Shown: positions 9,167 to 18,431 of the stretch, one piece after another
How positions within the stretch are numbered: position 1 is the first letter of the stretch
Layout of the letters: every line of letters begins with the position of its first letter
The notes under the pieces: model-generated
The model's database searches: none
Seen by the model: the letters and a program-made list of their open reading frames with translations, nothing else
What the model was told of the DNA's origin: nothing
Source: Bdellovibrionales bacterium
Lineage (GTDB): Bacteria > Bdellovibrionota > Bdellovibrionia > Bdellovibrionales > UBA1609
Direction: 5' to 3'
Assembly (NCBI GenBank): GCA_019695175.1
Contig: JAIBAM010000005.1
Span: 36,123-100,122 of the forward strand
Length of the DNA stretch: 64,000 nucleotides
Program-made: the position numbers and the translations under genes

Positions 9167-10311
9167 GCGACCAGTACTCCCAAGGAATTCACACTCGCCA
9201 AGCCCACAAAGCAATCCCTGAAGGATGTTACGAAGAAGAACAGGGTTTAAAGGGATTTTTTGGACCTGTTTCCCATTTAATTAAAAAAAAGCCTAGCACT
9301 TCTTGGATGGAAATTGAAGGTCCTCTTCGCCCCCATATGTTGGATCTAGTTCAACTCAAAACCCCAATTTCAGAGACCTCCGGTGCGGTCCCACAAATGG
9401 TCCCGACGCTCTACAAACAAAGACTATTATACAACAAGGATTTAATTGTTTCTTGGCTCACGATCCAAAAAAGCGAACCCCATCAATTGAAGGCCCATCG
9501 AAATGCCGATGGTGACATTCTACTCTTCTGTCATAAAGGGACAGGTGAAATATTAACTGAATATGGTTGGTTTAGTTACAGACCGGGCCAATATATTATT
9601 ATTCCAAAATGTCTTACCCACGTTATTGCGGCCCATGAACATTCTACTTTTTTAGTTACTGAAAATCTCACTAGTCATTATGAGAGTCCAGACCGTGGAC
9701 TCGTGGGTCGTCACGCCATTTATGACCCGCAAGCCTTAATTAAACCGGATCTGGAAAAACTCCATGAAAGCCTCAAACATTGGGGATCCATCACCCAGGT
9801 TAAAATCCAACACCGCAATGAATTCACCACCTTTCGTTATCCCAGTTGCATTTTTGCGGATATTTTAGGGTGGAAAGGTGATCTTTACCCCTACACATTG
9901 CACATGGACGATATGATGCCCCTGATGAGTCACAGAGCTCACTTACCTCCCAGCGCCCATACCACATTCGTAGCCCGTGAATTCGTCGTCTGCACCTTTT
10001 TACCCCGTCCTCTCGAAAAGGACTGGGACGCCCTGAAGGTTCCATTTTATCACCAAAACATCGACTATGATGAAGTTCTCTTTTACCACGCTGGGGATTT
10101 TTTCAGTCGAGACAACTTGCATGCAGGAATGATGAGTCTTCATCCAGCAGGTTTCCCCCACGGACCCCATCCCAAAGCAGTTAAAAATATCCACCAAAAA
10201 ACTGAAACCAATGAGTACGCAGTGATGATCGATTCCCGTTGGCCCTTACAAATGGATCCCATCGTTCAACAAATAGAGTTGAAAGAGTACTGGGGTTCTT
10301 GGCGTGAATGA
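9163..10311 (+). CDS. hmgA: Homogentisate 1,2-dioxygenase
   Basis: Opens the ring of homogentisate to maleylacetoacetate. It is a cupin-fold protein of the shorter (about 380-residue) bacterial form. Expected iron-binding region: PFYHQNIDYDEVLFYHAGDF near residues 293-312 and SLHPAGFPHGPHP near 324-336, which together supply the His/Glu/His ligands. The N-terminal segment GCYEEEQGLKGFFGP and the central YRPGQYIIIPKCLTHVI cupin strand are also typical. It overlaps hppD by four bases, so the two steps are co-translated. Maleylacetoacetate isomerase and fumarylacetoacetase are not in the window. Confidence 0.9.
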   Translation: MSDQYSQGIHTRQAHKAIPEGCYEEEQGLKGFFGPVSHLIKKKPSTSWMEIEGPLRPHMLDLVQLKTPISETSGAVPQMVPTLYKQRLLYNKDLIVSWLTIQKSEPHQLKAHRNADGDILLFCHKGTGEILTEYGWFSYRPGQYIIIPKCLTHVIAAHEHSTFLVTENLTSHYESPDRGLVGRHAIYDPQALIKPDLEKLHESLKHWGSITQVKIQHRNEFTTFRYPSCIFADILGWKGDLYPYTLHMDDMMPLMSHRAHLPPSAHTTFVAREFVVCTFLPRPLEKDWDALKVPFYHQNIDYDEVLFYHAGDFFSRDNLHAGMMSLHPAGFPHGPHPKAVKNIHQKTETNEYAVMIDSRWPLQMDPIVQQIELKEYWGSWRE

Positions 10312-11524
10312 TTCTGCAAAGATAAATGTTTTTAATTTATTTTTAAATTTGGAAAATTCTCTTTTACCAACCTTGGACCCATCCCAATTTCATTATAAAA
10401 ATCAAGCGGCGCTCAAAGTAACTCCCCAGCAAGCTATGGAATTAGCCATGCTGGCAGCACTGAAAGGATCAGGATGTGTCTCGCCCAATCCACTTGTCGG
10501 CTGCACTATTGTAGATCAAAACCATCATTTACTCAGTATTGGCTATCACGCCCAACTCGGTGCCGATCATGCCGAAATAAATGCCTTAAATAAAATTTTG
10601 GATCCAGAGAGAATTAATGGTGCCACCGTTTATGTCACTTTGGAGCCCTGCGCCCATTTCGGTAAAACTCCTCCTTGTGCGACCCACTTGGCTCAGCTCC
10701 CGATTCATAAGGTTGTTTATGGTTTACAAGACCCCAACCCCTTGGTTGCTGGCAAAGGAATTGAAATTCTAAAAAACAGTGGAAAAATAGTAGAGTTATG
10801 GGCTGGAACAAAAGAACCGTTGGAAAATCTAGCTGAGTTTTTTTTACACAATATGGAAAAACGTACCGCTTTTATTACACTTAAAGTTGCCACTTCCGCG
10901 GATGGACAAATGGCACTCAAGTCCGGTGAAAGCCAATGGATTTCTGGCCCTCAAGCGCAGGGATACTCTCATTTTCTAAGGCATCACCATGACGCCACCA
11001 TGATCGGTCGTAGAACTTTTTTATTTGATGATCCCAAGCTCAATGTTCGCCTCTACCAAAACCAAAAAACAAAACCTAGTAAAATTATTATCATGGATCC
11101 CAAGGGTCAGGCCCTCTCCGCACTGAAAGAGAGTCAGATTCGAGCGCACCATGAAATAGAGAATATTATTTGGGTGGTTGAAGAAGGACTCAATCTACTC
11201 GCTCCTGTGCCCTTATGGCAAATTCCCAAAACCCCTTCTGGAAAAATAGATTTGCACCAATTGGCCCAATACTCTCACAGTCAAGGAATTAACTCTATTC
11301 TCGTAGAAGGGGGAGCTAGTCTAATCAGTTCCTTTCTCACACAAAATGCAGCTCAAAAATGGTGTCAGTTTATAGCGCCTCAGATCCTCGGTTCTGATAA
11401 TGGACTCAATGTCACCACGGGATTTGAAATTAAAAAATTAGCCGATAAAATTCAGCTCAAAAAACACTCTTGGCAACTCTGCGGGCAAGACCTTCTTCTT
11501 CAAGGTCGCTTAGATCCTATTTGA
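10304..11524 (+). CDS. ribD: Bifunctional riboflavin biosynthesis deaminase/reductase
   Basis: Catalyses the second and third steps of riboflavin synthesis. The N-terminal deaminase domain has SPNPLVGCTIV, the zinc/catalytic HAE in GADHAEINAL, and PCAHFGKTPPC. The C-terminal reductase domain has LKVATSADGQMAL, GRRTFLFDDPKLNVR and EGGASLISSFL. The frame begins with GTG at 10304, overlapping the end of hmgA by eight bases, which gives about 44 residues before the deaminase domain begins; an ATG at 10436 would match the usual start of the family better. The extra N-terminal segment may be a true extension or a start mis-call. Finding it downstream of tyrosine catabolism genes is unusual, and ribE/ribA are not next to it. 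Confidence 0.92.
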   Translation: MNDSAKINVFNLFLNLENSLLPTLDPSQFHYKNQAALKVTPQQAMELAMLAALKGSGCVSPNPLVGCTIVDQNHHLLSIGYHAQLGADHAEINALNKILDPERINGATVYVTLEPCAHFGKTPPCATHLAQLPIHKVVYGLQDPNPLVAGKGIEILKNSGKIVELWAGTKEPLENLAEFFLHNMEKRTAFITLKVATSADGQMALKSGESQWISGPQAQGYSHFLRHHHDATMIGRRTFLFDDPKLNVRLYQNQKTKPSKIIIMDPKGQALSALKESQIRAHHEIENIIWVVEEGLNLLAPVPLWQIPKTPSGKIDLHQLAQYSHSQGINSILVEGGASLISSFLTQNAAQKWCQFIAPQILGSDNGLNVTTGFEIKKLADKIQLKKHSWQLCGQDLLLQGRLDPI

Positions 11525-11597
11525 AGCCCTTCTTAGAGTCCTGAAAATAAAAATCCTGCTAATTTTTCATGTCTTTAATATGAAAATACTATTTTAT

Positions 11598-12770
11598 TTA
11601 GTGAGAGGTTCGAATAAATGAACCGTCAGGATCCGTCCCAATTCCTTCAGGAATACTTATCAAACTTTTTTTAAATACTGGGTCTCCGCTATACTTTTCA
11701 AAACATGTATCCTCAAACTTTTTCATTTTTCCTTTAATTAAATTTGAATAACAACACCCGGCAATACCGAGAGCCAGGTTTCGATATTCAACAGAACCTA
11801 CTGAAGGGTTCCCTACAAAGGGCTCATTTAAATCCCTTTCTAGATCCGTCAATGGAACTTCCAACTTGCTTTCAAATGCTTTTTTTTCTTCGATCCATTC
11901 CCATACGACCATTTTTTCGTATTTTATAAAAGAAGGTGACGAATCTCCCAAAGATTTTGGTGTTGAAAGAGTCAAATAAAATAATGCCTCAGTCTTCTTA
12001 TCACTTAAATCCACATTTAGTTGTTTTACAAATGAAATCGAAGAGTAAGTGTGTGAAGAATCAGATTGCAATTGATTTGTTAACTTTACAACCTCAGGAT
12101 TATCGTCTTTCAATAAGCATTTGGCTTGCAATTGAACTGCATTCAATCCGCTAAAGAACAATGCGCTAACCGCATTTTTATCAGCCTTACACGCAGCAAT
12201 GAAACAAATTCCAATAGCGGCTGAAACAGCCATTGTACCTTGATCGACTATATACGGTTCTCCATAGGTTTCAGGAATAACAAAATTAAACAAGGATTGT
12301 TTTTTTGAAATGATATTAATAATATACTGATACCTCTCCCGTAGAGATTCGAACTGGGCTATTTTTGAAAGCACAAACCCATTAAGAATAAATTGTCCTT
12401 GGTCATCAATATATAATTTTCCAAAGGTCTTTTTAGAGTTTGCGGAAATAAACTCAAAGCGAAATGGTGCTACCTTTTTCAAACTATAAAATAGAGCTTT
12501 TGGGTCTTTATTAAATTCATTTTTAAAAAAAATGTAATCTTTAGTGCTGAAGCTTTTTTTATTATCATCAAACCACTGCAATATATTTTTGTTTGCAAAA
12601 TTTCTATTAAAAAATTGCTCAAAATTTTTAAACCGATCGCGAAATAATGATTCTGTTTGTTTTTGAGCTTTTGTTTCTTTTGATTTTTTTTCCAAATTTT
12701 CTGCCAAAATTTGTGTGGCAAATGAAAAAATAATCATAAAGGTAAGAATGTTTTTTAAATTCTTTTTCAT
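11598..12770 (-). CDS. Secreted protein of unknown function
   Basis: I do not recognise the family. The 390-residue product starts with a clear signal peptide (MKKNLKNILTFMIIFSFA, probable cleavage after ILA at about residue 23). The mature part is lysine- and glutamate-rich at first, then has a hydrophobic patch GTMAVSAAIGICFIAACKA near residues 180-198. Its C-terminal third has paired cysteines (AGCCYSN and a later single CFEK). It stands alone in a leftward direction, converging with ribD and separated from the FecR protein gene by 222 bases of AT-rich sequence. Its base composition is more AT-rich than the metabolic genes nearby. Confidence 0.75.
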   Translation of the reverse strand: MKKNLKNILTFMIIFSFATQILAENLEKKSKETKAQKQTESLFRDRFKNFEQFFNRNFANKNILQWFDDNKKSFSTKDYIFFKNEFNKDPKALFYSLKKVAPFRFEFISANSKKTFGKLYIDDQGQFILNGFVLSKIAQFESLRERYQYIINIISKKQSLFNFVIPETYGEPYIVDQGTMAVSAAIGICFIAACKADKNAVSALFFSGLNAVQLQAKCLLKDDNPEVVKLTNQLQSDSSHTYSSISFVKQLNVDLSDKKTEALFYLTLSTPKSLGDSSPSFIKYEKMVVWEWIEEKKAFESKLEVPLTDLERDLNEPFVGNPSVGSVEYRNLALGIAGCCYSNLIKGKMKKFEDTCFEKYSGDPVFKKSLISIPEGIGTDPDGSFIRTSH

Positions 12771-12992
12771 TTTTAATCACCCCAGAGCTACTTCAAAGAA
12801 ACAACCTTACCTGCAACTGGTTATAACTTTTTAAGTCCTTATACCTGTCAGTATTGCAATGGCTTGATTCAATATAAATCATTTAAAACTTCTATCTAAT
12901 TTTACATCAAATAGAATATTTTTGATAAACTTAACAAAACATTAACTTAAAAATTAATTTTGAGGTTAATATTGCTTAAAAAGAGAACCTTA
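12771..12992. other. AT-rich intergenic stretch
   Basis: Very AT-rich spacer between two leftward genes; it probably holds the promoter of the secreted protein gene ending at 11598. No hairpin, repeat or short reading frame stands out. Confidence 0.3.
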
Positions 12993-15900
12993 TTAAAGTC
13001 GGTTCGAAACCGATGTTCCCAAGACACTCACCGTTTCTTTTAAAATAAAACTTCGAATCTCACTTTGCCACAAAATCTTTCCTTGTATGGAAAGGCCTAG
13101 ACGCCAATACATCCTTTCCCCATCTTTCCCTGGAACTTTTAATATGACTTGCTGCTTTTTAGTAACAATTCGATTCAAGTTTTTTTTAAAATTCTTTGAG
13201 TTTGAAACTTCTAAAACAAAACTTCCAAAAACAGGTTGAGATTTCCATATAAAAGAAATCAATGGAAAAACGTCGGCTTCAAAAAAAATTTTTTGTTCCG
13301 TCTCAGGAAAAAGAAGAATTGGAAATCGAACCGCAGCAGGGATACGATCCAATTTTTTAATTTGCAAAGGACGAAAAGTTGATGAATTTAAAACTCGATT
13401 TTCTTCATTTAAGGCTGAAACTTTCCAAAAATATAACCCTTCTTTAGAAAAGGGGAGACTCTTCGAGGGAATTTTTGTGGTCACCAAGGATTTTATCTGT
13501 GATTCATTCCCCTCCTCAAACCACTCGACTTTGTATTGACTTGCAAAAGGAACAGGGGACCAGCGCAGTTTTTCAGGTTGAGGAAAGGATTCTGAAAAAA
13601 TAAAAATTTCATGAGGAGTGAGTAAATTAATTTTTTCCACACTCAACTTAATTTGATGAACTCTACTATATGGACTCGGTTGCTGACCCCTGCCGCGGGA
13701 TTGAATTCTCCAGTAAAAGATCCCAGGACGCACATCCATCCATCTAAAAAACTGCGCCGTGGATAAATAGGATTGAACATTCTCTCTAAAAGATTTATCC
13801 GATGAAATTTCTATTCGATACTGAGAAGATTCCATTTCAGACTCCCATGAAAACGAAGGGAAATCTTTTAAGAAAAAGGTGGTTTTGATTGGTTTTTTAA
13901 TTAAGGTTTTTTTAAAACCAATTTGAGGATTTATATCCAAATCCATCAAAGTTTTTACATTGGGTAGGGTGGCATACTGCAGGACAAACTGAGCGGGTCC
14001 TTGGAGTTTTTGTGGCGGACTCAAAATCGCCCCTGAAAACTCCTCTTGCAAAGTCTTTTTTAAATTAATTTGAGCGATTTTTCTTTGTTGCATTCTTTCT
14101 TGTTTTTCCAGTTTTATTTTTGCTAGCAATTGTTGAGTTTGAAGCTTTTCTCTCTCGGCCAATAACCTCTCCTGATGTTTTTCTGAGGTTTTAAAATCAA
14201 AGGACTTAATTTCATTTTTAATATTAAATTTATAAAAGGGAGTCCACGAGCTCCTATAGTTTTTATTTTCAAGCCGTATCCGCCAGTAATACCATCCGTC
14301 CCCCATTTTTCTTCTCAGAAAATAAAAATCATTTTGAGTGAGTGTATTCACTATCAAATTTCCAGGATCTGAATGGGAACTTAGTTGAAAACGAAAATTT
14401 CCTGCCTGATAGGGAGTTAACCATCTAAAATTAATTTTTAAACTCCCCCCCCCAATCACCATTAAGGTTTCATTGACAGGGCCAACCCCCTGAAGCACTT
14501 TGGTTGTATTTGCATTTAATAAAGTTCTAGAAAATGAAATGGAGTAACTTAAAGACCATGGTGAAATTGGATTTTGTTTTTCATCAATGGACCTAATCCG
14601 CCAATAGTATTGCCCCACAGACGGAACTTGAATTTTTTTAAATGTGTTGTTGGTGATTGTACTTAACGGTTTGGAAAAACTTGGGTCCCGATCAAATTCT
14701 AAATTATAGAGGGGAGTATTGATTGTAGCTCCCCATCTTAACAAGAAAGGAGGTGGAGAGGCCTCCAATTGAGCCATGTTGGCTGTTTCTTCTTCTATTT
14801 TTTCTTGAGTTAATGACAAAGGAGCGTCGATTCCAACTTTAATTTTTTGCGGATCTGAAAAGGGGCCTTTGATTTCATCCGGATAAATTCCTCGCACTCT
14901 CCAATAAAAGACCCCAAGTAAAACTTCTTGCCACTGAAAATGTGTCGAATTTTGTAAAGATTGGCGAACTACCTTTTCGAAGCTAGCATCAGTTGCTATT
15001 TCAACTTCATATTGAACTGCACCCCTAACCTCCTTCCAAACCAAGTCAGGCACCTCTTCAACCCATTGGTGCACTTCTTCAAAAGGTATATGTTTTAAAT
15101 CTTGTAAAGGATCCACATTGCCACGAGTTCGCAATAAAAATTCATGCGATGAACTTATAATTTGTGGAGGATACAATTGGGTAGATTGTCTTTTTTTTAT
15201 ATTCAAAATTCCAGCGGCACTCCAACGAGCTTCTTCCCATGACTGGGAACGAACTCGAATATAATAAACTCCCTCATTAAGCCTGCTAAGATCATAAGAG
15301 GTACTTTTGCTGATAGCCGTTTTAAGAATTTCATTAAATGCAGAGTCTTTTGCCAGTTGTAGTTCCCATGTCAAAAGAGGTGACGAAATCATACCATTGG
15401 AATTTTTTGTAAATTCATAGGGATTGTCCCACATAACGGTCACGGCAATTTGATTGCCAAAATCAAAATAAGGATTTTCTTCAAATGAATATTCTACTTC
15501 AGAAACTGGGAAAATAATTTTTGGCACTAATTCATCTGCTAAAATAAAGGATTGTTTTTGACTTTGAGTGATAGGTTCTAACTGTTGATTTACAACTGAA
15601 ACTCTCCAGTAAAGTCGTTCGTCGATGGGAAGATTTTCCGGTTTATAAAAGTTTTGTCTCACGTTTTCTTTTATTAGAATCTGATCAAAATTTTCATCAC
15701 GAGCTATTTCAAATAAGTAATATTTAGTTGGCAAAGTAGATTTCCAGTTAAAAAATATTTTTTTTCTTTCTAAAGGTGAAAAGACTCTCTCTCCCACAGG
15801 ACTAATAAGTGTTAGTTTATTTTTAATTTCAAAGGATTCGTTCACCCAATCAGGATTGATTCTTGTGTCTGTTATTTCAATTTGTGAAGTGTTTACCGTC

Positions 15901-16424
15901 TGAGCATTCCCTTCTAAAATATCAACTGCAATTTTTTTTTGTTTATTAACCTCAACTTTAATTCGAGCATTCTGGCTCTTGATTTCAGCAGTTTCTCCAC
16001 CAGAGGTGACAAGAATTTTTTTTCCACTGGCAATTTGTCCCTGAATCGTTCCATAGTTGATTTCTATTCTCAGAACATCTTCACTGGTATTTAAAACTAT
16101 AAGAGAATTGGAAGATATTGATATTTCATCACCTTGAGAAGTCACTAATACAGCCTCAGATTGATCTCCGGTAAAAATACTGTCCCCTTGATACACCTTA
16201 TCTCTGAAGTTAAGCGGAACCCATGAAAATGTCGATTGATGCCTGCGACGAATGTCACGCAAAGAAGTTTTGACTCGACCTATATTAATTAAATTATTAT
16301 TAGAATCGGAAAAAAATTGTTGCACCCAACCGTCTTCATAAATGAGATACGATGTTAAAAGAAACACCGCAGTCGCAAACAAAATTAATAACTTATCAAG
16401 TCGCTTTAAGCTGGTCCAAAACAT
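12993..16424 (-). CDS. Large membrane-anchored FecR-domain protein with repeated Fn3-like beta modules
   Basis: The 1143-residue protein starts with a basic segment and one membrane helix (LLILFATAVFLLTSYLIY, about residues 12-29). A FecR-type domain follows at about residues 60-185 (VYQGDSIFTGDQSEAVLVT, then IKSQNARIKVEVNK). The rest is a chain of beta-sandwich repeats each ending in an aromatic-Trp-Arg strand: LYWRVSV, YYIRVRS, FYWRVRG, YYWRIRS, YYWRIRL, FYWRIQS, YFWKVSA and MYWRLGL, so at least eight copies. A charged Glu/Lys/Gln coiled coil interrupts them at about residues 745-800. The architecture suggests an envelope or surface scaffold facing the periplasm; function unknown. It is divergent, with 93 bases between, from the signalling block starting at 16518, so the two may share regulation. 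Confidence 0.82.
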   Translation of the reverse strand: MFWTSLKRLDKLLILFATAVFLLTSYLIYEDGWVQQFFSDSNNNLINIGRVKTSLRDIRRRHQSTFSWVPLNFRDKVYQGDSIFTGDQSEAVLVTSQGDEISISSNSLIVLNTSEDVLRIEINYGTIQGQIASGKKILVTSGGETAEIKSQNARIKVEVNKQKKIAVDILEGNAQTVNTSQIEITDTRINPDWVNESFEIKNKLTLISPVGERVFSPLERKKIFFNWKSTLPTKYYLFEIARDENFDQILIKENVRQNFYKPENLPIDERLYWRVSVVNQQLEPITQSQKQSFILADELVPKIIFPVSEVEYSFEENPYFDFGNQIAVTVMWDNPYEFTKNSNGMISSPLLTWELQLAKDSAFNEILKTAISKSTSYDLSRLNEGVYYIRVRSQSWEEARWSAAGILNIKKRQSTQLYPPQIISSSHEFLLRTRGNVDPLQDLKHIPFEEVHQWVEEVPDLVWKEVRGAVQYEVEIATDASFEKVVRQSLQNSTHFQWQEVLLGVFYWRVRGIYPDEIKGPFSDPQKIKVGIDAPLSLTQEKIEEETANMAQLEASPPPFLLRWGATINTPLYNLEFDRDPSFSKPLSTITNNTFKKIQVPSVGQYYWRIRSIDEKQNPISPWSLSYSISFSRTLLNANTTKVLQGVGPVNETLMVIGGGSLKINFRWLTPYQAGNFRFQLSSHSDPGNLIVNTLTQNDFYFLRRKMGDGWYYWRIRLENKNYRSSWTPFYKFNIKNEIKSFDFKTSEKHQERLLAEREKLQTQQLLAKIKLEKQERMQQRKIAQINLKKTLQEEFSGAILSPPQKLQGPAQFVLQYATLPNVKTLMDLDINPQIGFKKTLIKKPIKTTFFLKDFPSFSWESEMESSQYRIEISSDKSFRENVQSYLSTAQFFRWMDVRPGIFYWRIQSRGRGQQPSPYSRVHQIKLSVEKINLLTPHEIFIFSESFPQPEKLRWSPVPFASQYKVEWFEEGNESQIKSLVTTKIPSKSLPFSKEGLYFWKVSALNEENRVLNSSTFRPLQIKKLDRIPAAVRFPILLFPETEQKIFFEADVFPLISFIWKSQPVFGSFVLEVSNSKNFKKNLNRIVTKKQQVILKVPGKDGERMYWRLGLSIQGKILWQSEIRSFILKETVSVLGTSVSNRL

Positions 16425-16517
16425 ATTAACATTATCGTATTATTTAACAACGAAGTTGATGTACCTTGGTCTCGTCAGATCTCATATTCCCGTATTTATA
16501 TCCGATAGGACCATGTT

Positions 16518-18431
16518 ATGAGCCCGACAAACCAGAAACAATTAATTCACAATAAACCCTCCCTCGTTATAAAAAAACGAGAAGTGCGAAAAATTCGTAT
16601 TTCACTACGTTATAAAATTCTATTACTTCTTACGCTCATACCTTTAATCACTTTAGCACTCTACCTTAGACTCGCCATCGACCTTTTTGAAAAAGACAAA
16701 ATCGCTTACGTTTATGACTCGGGTGTAACCCTTACCCGTTCCTTAGCCATGCAATTTAAAAGTGAAATAGATTTTTTTCTTAATACCGCACGTCCCATCG
16801 TAGAGGGTTTCAATAGTAAAGACGCAGCACTTGTGGCACAAAAACAAAAACTTCTTGAAGCCTTTCCTCAACTTGGGGCTCTAATATTGCTCCAGTATGA
16901 ATCTAATTCGGGTTATCAAAAAGTAATGGAATTAATCAGTCCTTGGGCTTCTGGTATTCAACAAATCAGAGATATAAATTTTATAAAAAGAATTCAAATT
17001 CGAGCTCAACAAAATGAGTTCTTTATTATCAGTGGTGATCCCAACACCTCTTCTCTCTTTATGGTCTCGCGCATGGGGTCCTCACAAACATCACCCCACT
17101 GGGTTCTCATTGGTTTGTACCGTGCCTCTCATTTTCTTCATGCTTTCTCCCAAGGAACGCTTTATCAAAATTTTTTGATTGATAGCATTGATACGATGGA
17201 CCTCACTACAGGAAAAAATAATAAAAATATATTGGAAGGTGAAAATTTAAAAAGTTTTTTTGAACCAGTCCGAAAAGGTCAACTGCCTGAAAGTTCCTTT
17301 GAATTAGTAAGTTCACGAAAGAAAAAAACTTTAGTCTCCTACGCAGAGGTGGGCGTAGGTGGCCTCAAAGTAGCTTCCGTAGTGGAGCGAAATAAGGTCA
17401 CTAAAGCTGTTGATATTTTGATTGTAAAATCCATGATTTTCTTTTTAGCACTTCTTTCCCTAACAGCTTTAGTTTCCATTTTTGCATCTACACAGTTAAC
17501 CGCAACGTTGAGCGATCTCTACAATGCTACTAAAAAAATAGCCTCCGGACATTTTAATGTACGGGTGCAAACTCGTTCGAACGATGAGGTAGGTGGCCTA
17601 GCTGATGGATTTAATGCAATGGCGGCTGAAGTTTCAAGGCTCATGAAAGACACAGCACAAAAAGCTCGTATGGAAAGTGAACTCAATACGGTTCGCACCG
17701 TGCAGGAAACATTATTTCCCAATCCCTTAGGTCACTTCGACCAAATTAAAATTGCGGGGTATTTCGAACCAGCCAGTGAATGTGGTGGAGACTGGTGGAA
17801 TTACTCATTAATAGGTGAAAATGTCTTGCTCTGTATAGGTGATGCCACAGGACATGGGGCTCCCGCTGCATTGATTACCAGTGCCGCACGATCTGCGGCA
17901 GCTGTCATAGAACTTCTTGGTGGAGTGAAACCACATCAAGCCCTTGAAATTATGAATTATGCCATTCATGAAACATCAAAGGGAAAGATCAATATGACAT
18001 TTTTTTTGGCACTGATCCATAAAAATACGGGAAAGATGGTTTACGCTAATGCCAGCCATGACCCTCCTTATCTTGTGAAAAAAAGTCGTGAAGGAAAACT
18101 CAGCAAAAAAAATTTAATTCCACTTATGGAAGCCAACGGGGCTCGCTTGGGAGAAAAATCCAACAGCACTTATCAGCAAACAGAAATTCAATTAGATCCT
18201 GGTGATTGTTTGGTTTTTTACACCGATGGAATTATCGATATTCAAGATCCCCAGGGACAACGATGGGGAGAACGTGCTTTTTTAAAAACTCTCACTTCGT
18301 CCTTAGGTAACTCAGAAAAACTTGAAAGCAAACTAGCCCTCATTAAAAAAAACATTGTGGGATATCGCGGTGACGCCCAACTTATTGACGATGTCACTCT
18401 TTTCATGGCCGAGTTTAAGGACGTTGCTTGA
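16518..18431 (+). CDS. Membrane PP2C-type (SpoIIE/RsbU) serine phosphatase with HAMP domain
   Basis: The 637-residue protein has a transmembrane helix at about residues 33-52 (ILLLLTLIPLITLALYL), an extracytoplasmic sensor of about 240 residues, and a second helix near residues 298-318. A HAMP linker follows (ATKKIASGHFNVRVQTRSND to GFNAMAAEV) and then a SpoIIE/PP2C phosphatase domain. Metal-binding motifs are GGDWWNY with Asp at about 425, GDATGHGAPAALI, and FYTDGIIDI. Such enzymes dephosphorylate STAS-domain antagonists in partner-switching pathways. An RsbW-like ATPase gene starts at its stop codon and a STAS gene comes next, so a three-part switch is encoded together. The external domain implies that the switch responds to an envelope or extracellular signal. 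Confidence 0.9.
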   Translation: MSPTNQKQLIHNKPSLVIKKREVRKIRISLRYKILLLLTLIPLITLALYLRLAIDLFEKDKIAYVYDSGVTLTRSLAMQFKSEIDFFLNTARPIVEGFNSKDAALVAQKQKLLEAFPQLGALILLQYESNSGYQKVMELISPWASGIQQIRDINFIKRIQIRAQQNEFFIISGDPNTSSLFMVSRMGSSQTSPHWVLIGLYRASHFLHAFSQGTLYQNFLIDSIDTMDLTTGKNNKNILEGENLKSFFEPVRKGQLPESSFELVSSRKKKTLVSYAEVGVGGLKVASVVERNKVTKAVDILIVKSMIFFLALLSLTALVSIFASTQLTATLSDLYNATKKIASGHFNVRVQTRSNDEVGGLADGFNAMAAEVSRLMKDTAQKARMESELNTVRTVQETLFPNPLGHFDQIKIAGYFEPASECGGDWWNYSLIGENVLLCIGDATGHGAPAALITSAARSAAAVIELLGGVKPHQALEIMNYAIHETSKGKINMTFFLALIHKNTGKMVYANASHDPPYLVKKSREGKLSKKNLIPLMEANGARLGEKSNSTYQQTEIQLDPGDCLVFYTDGIIDIQDPQGQRWGERAFLKTLTSSLGNSEKLESKLALIKKNIVGYRGDAQLIDDVTLFMAEFKDVA

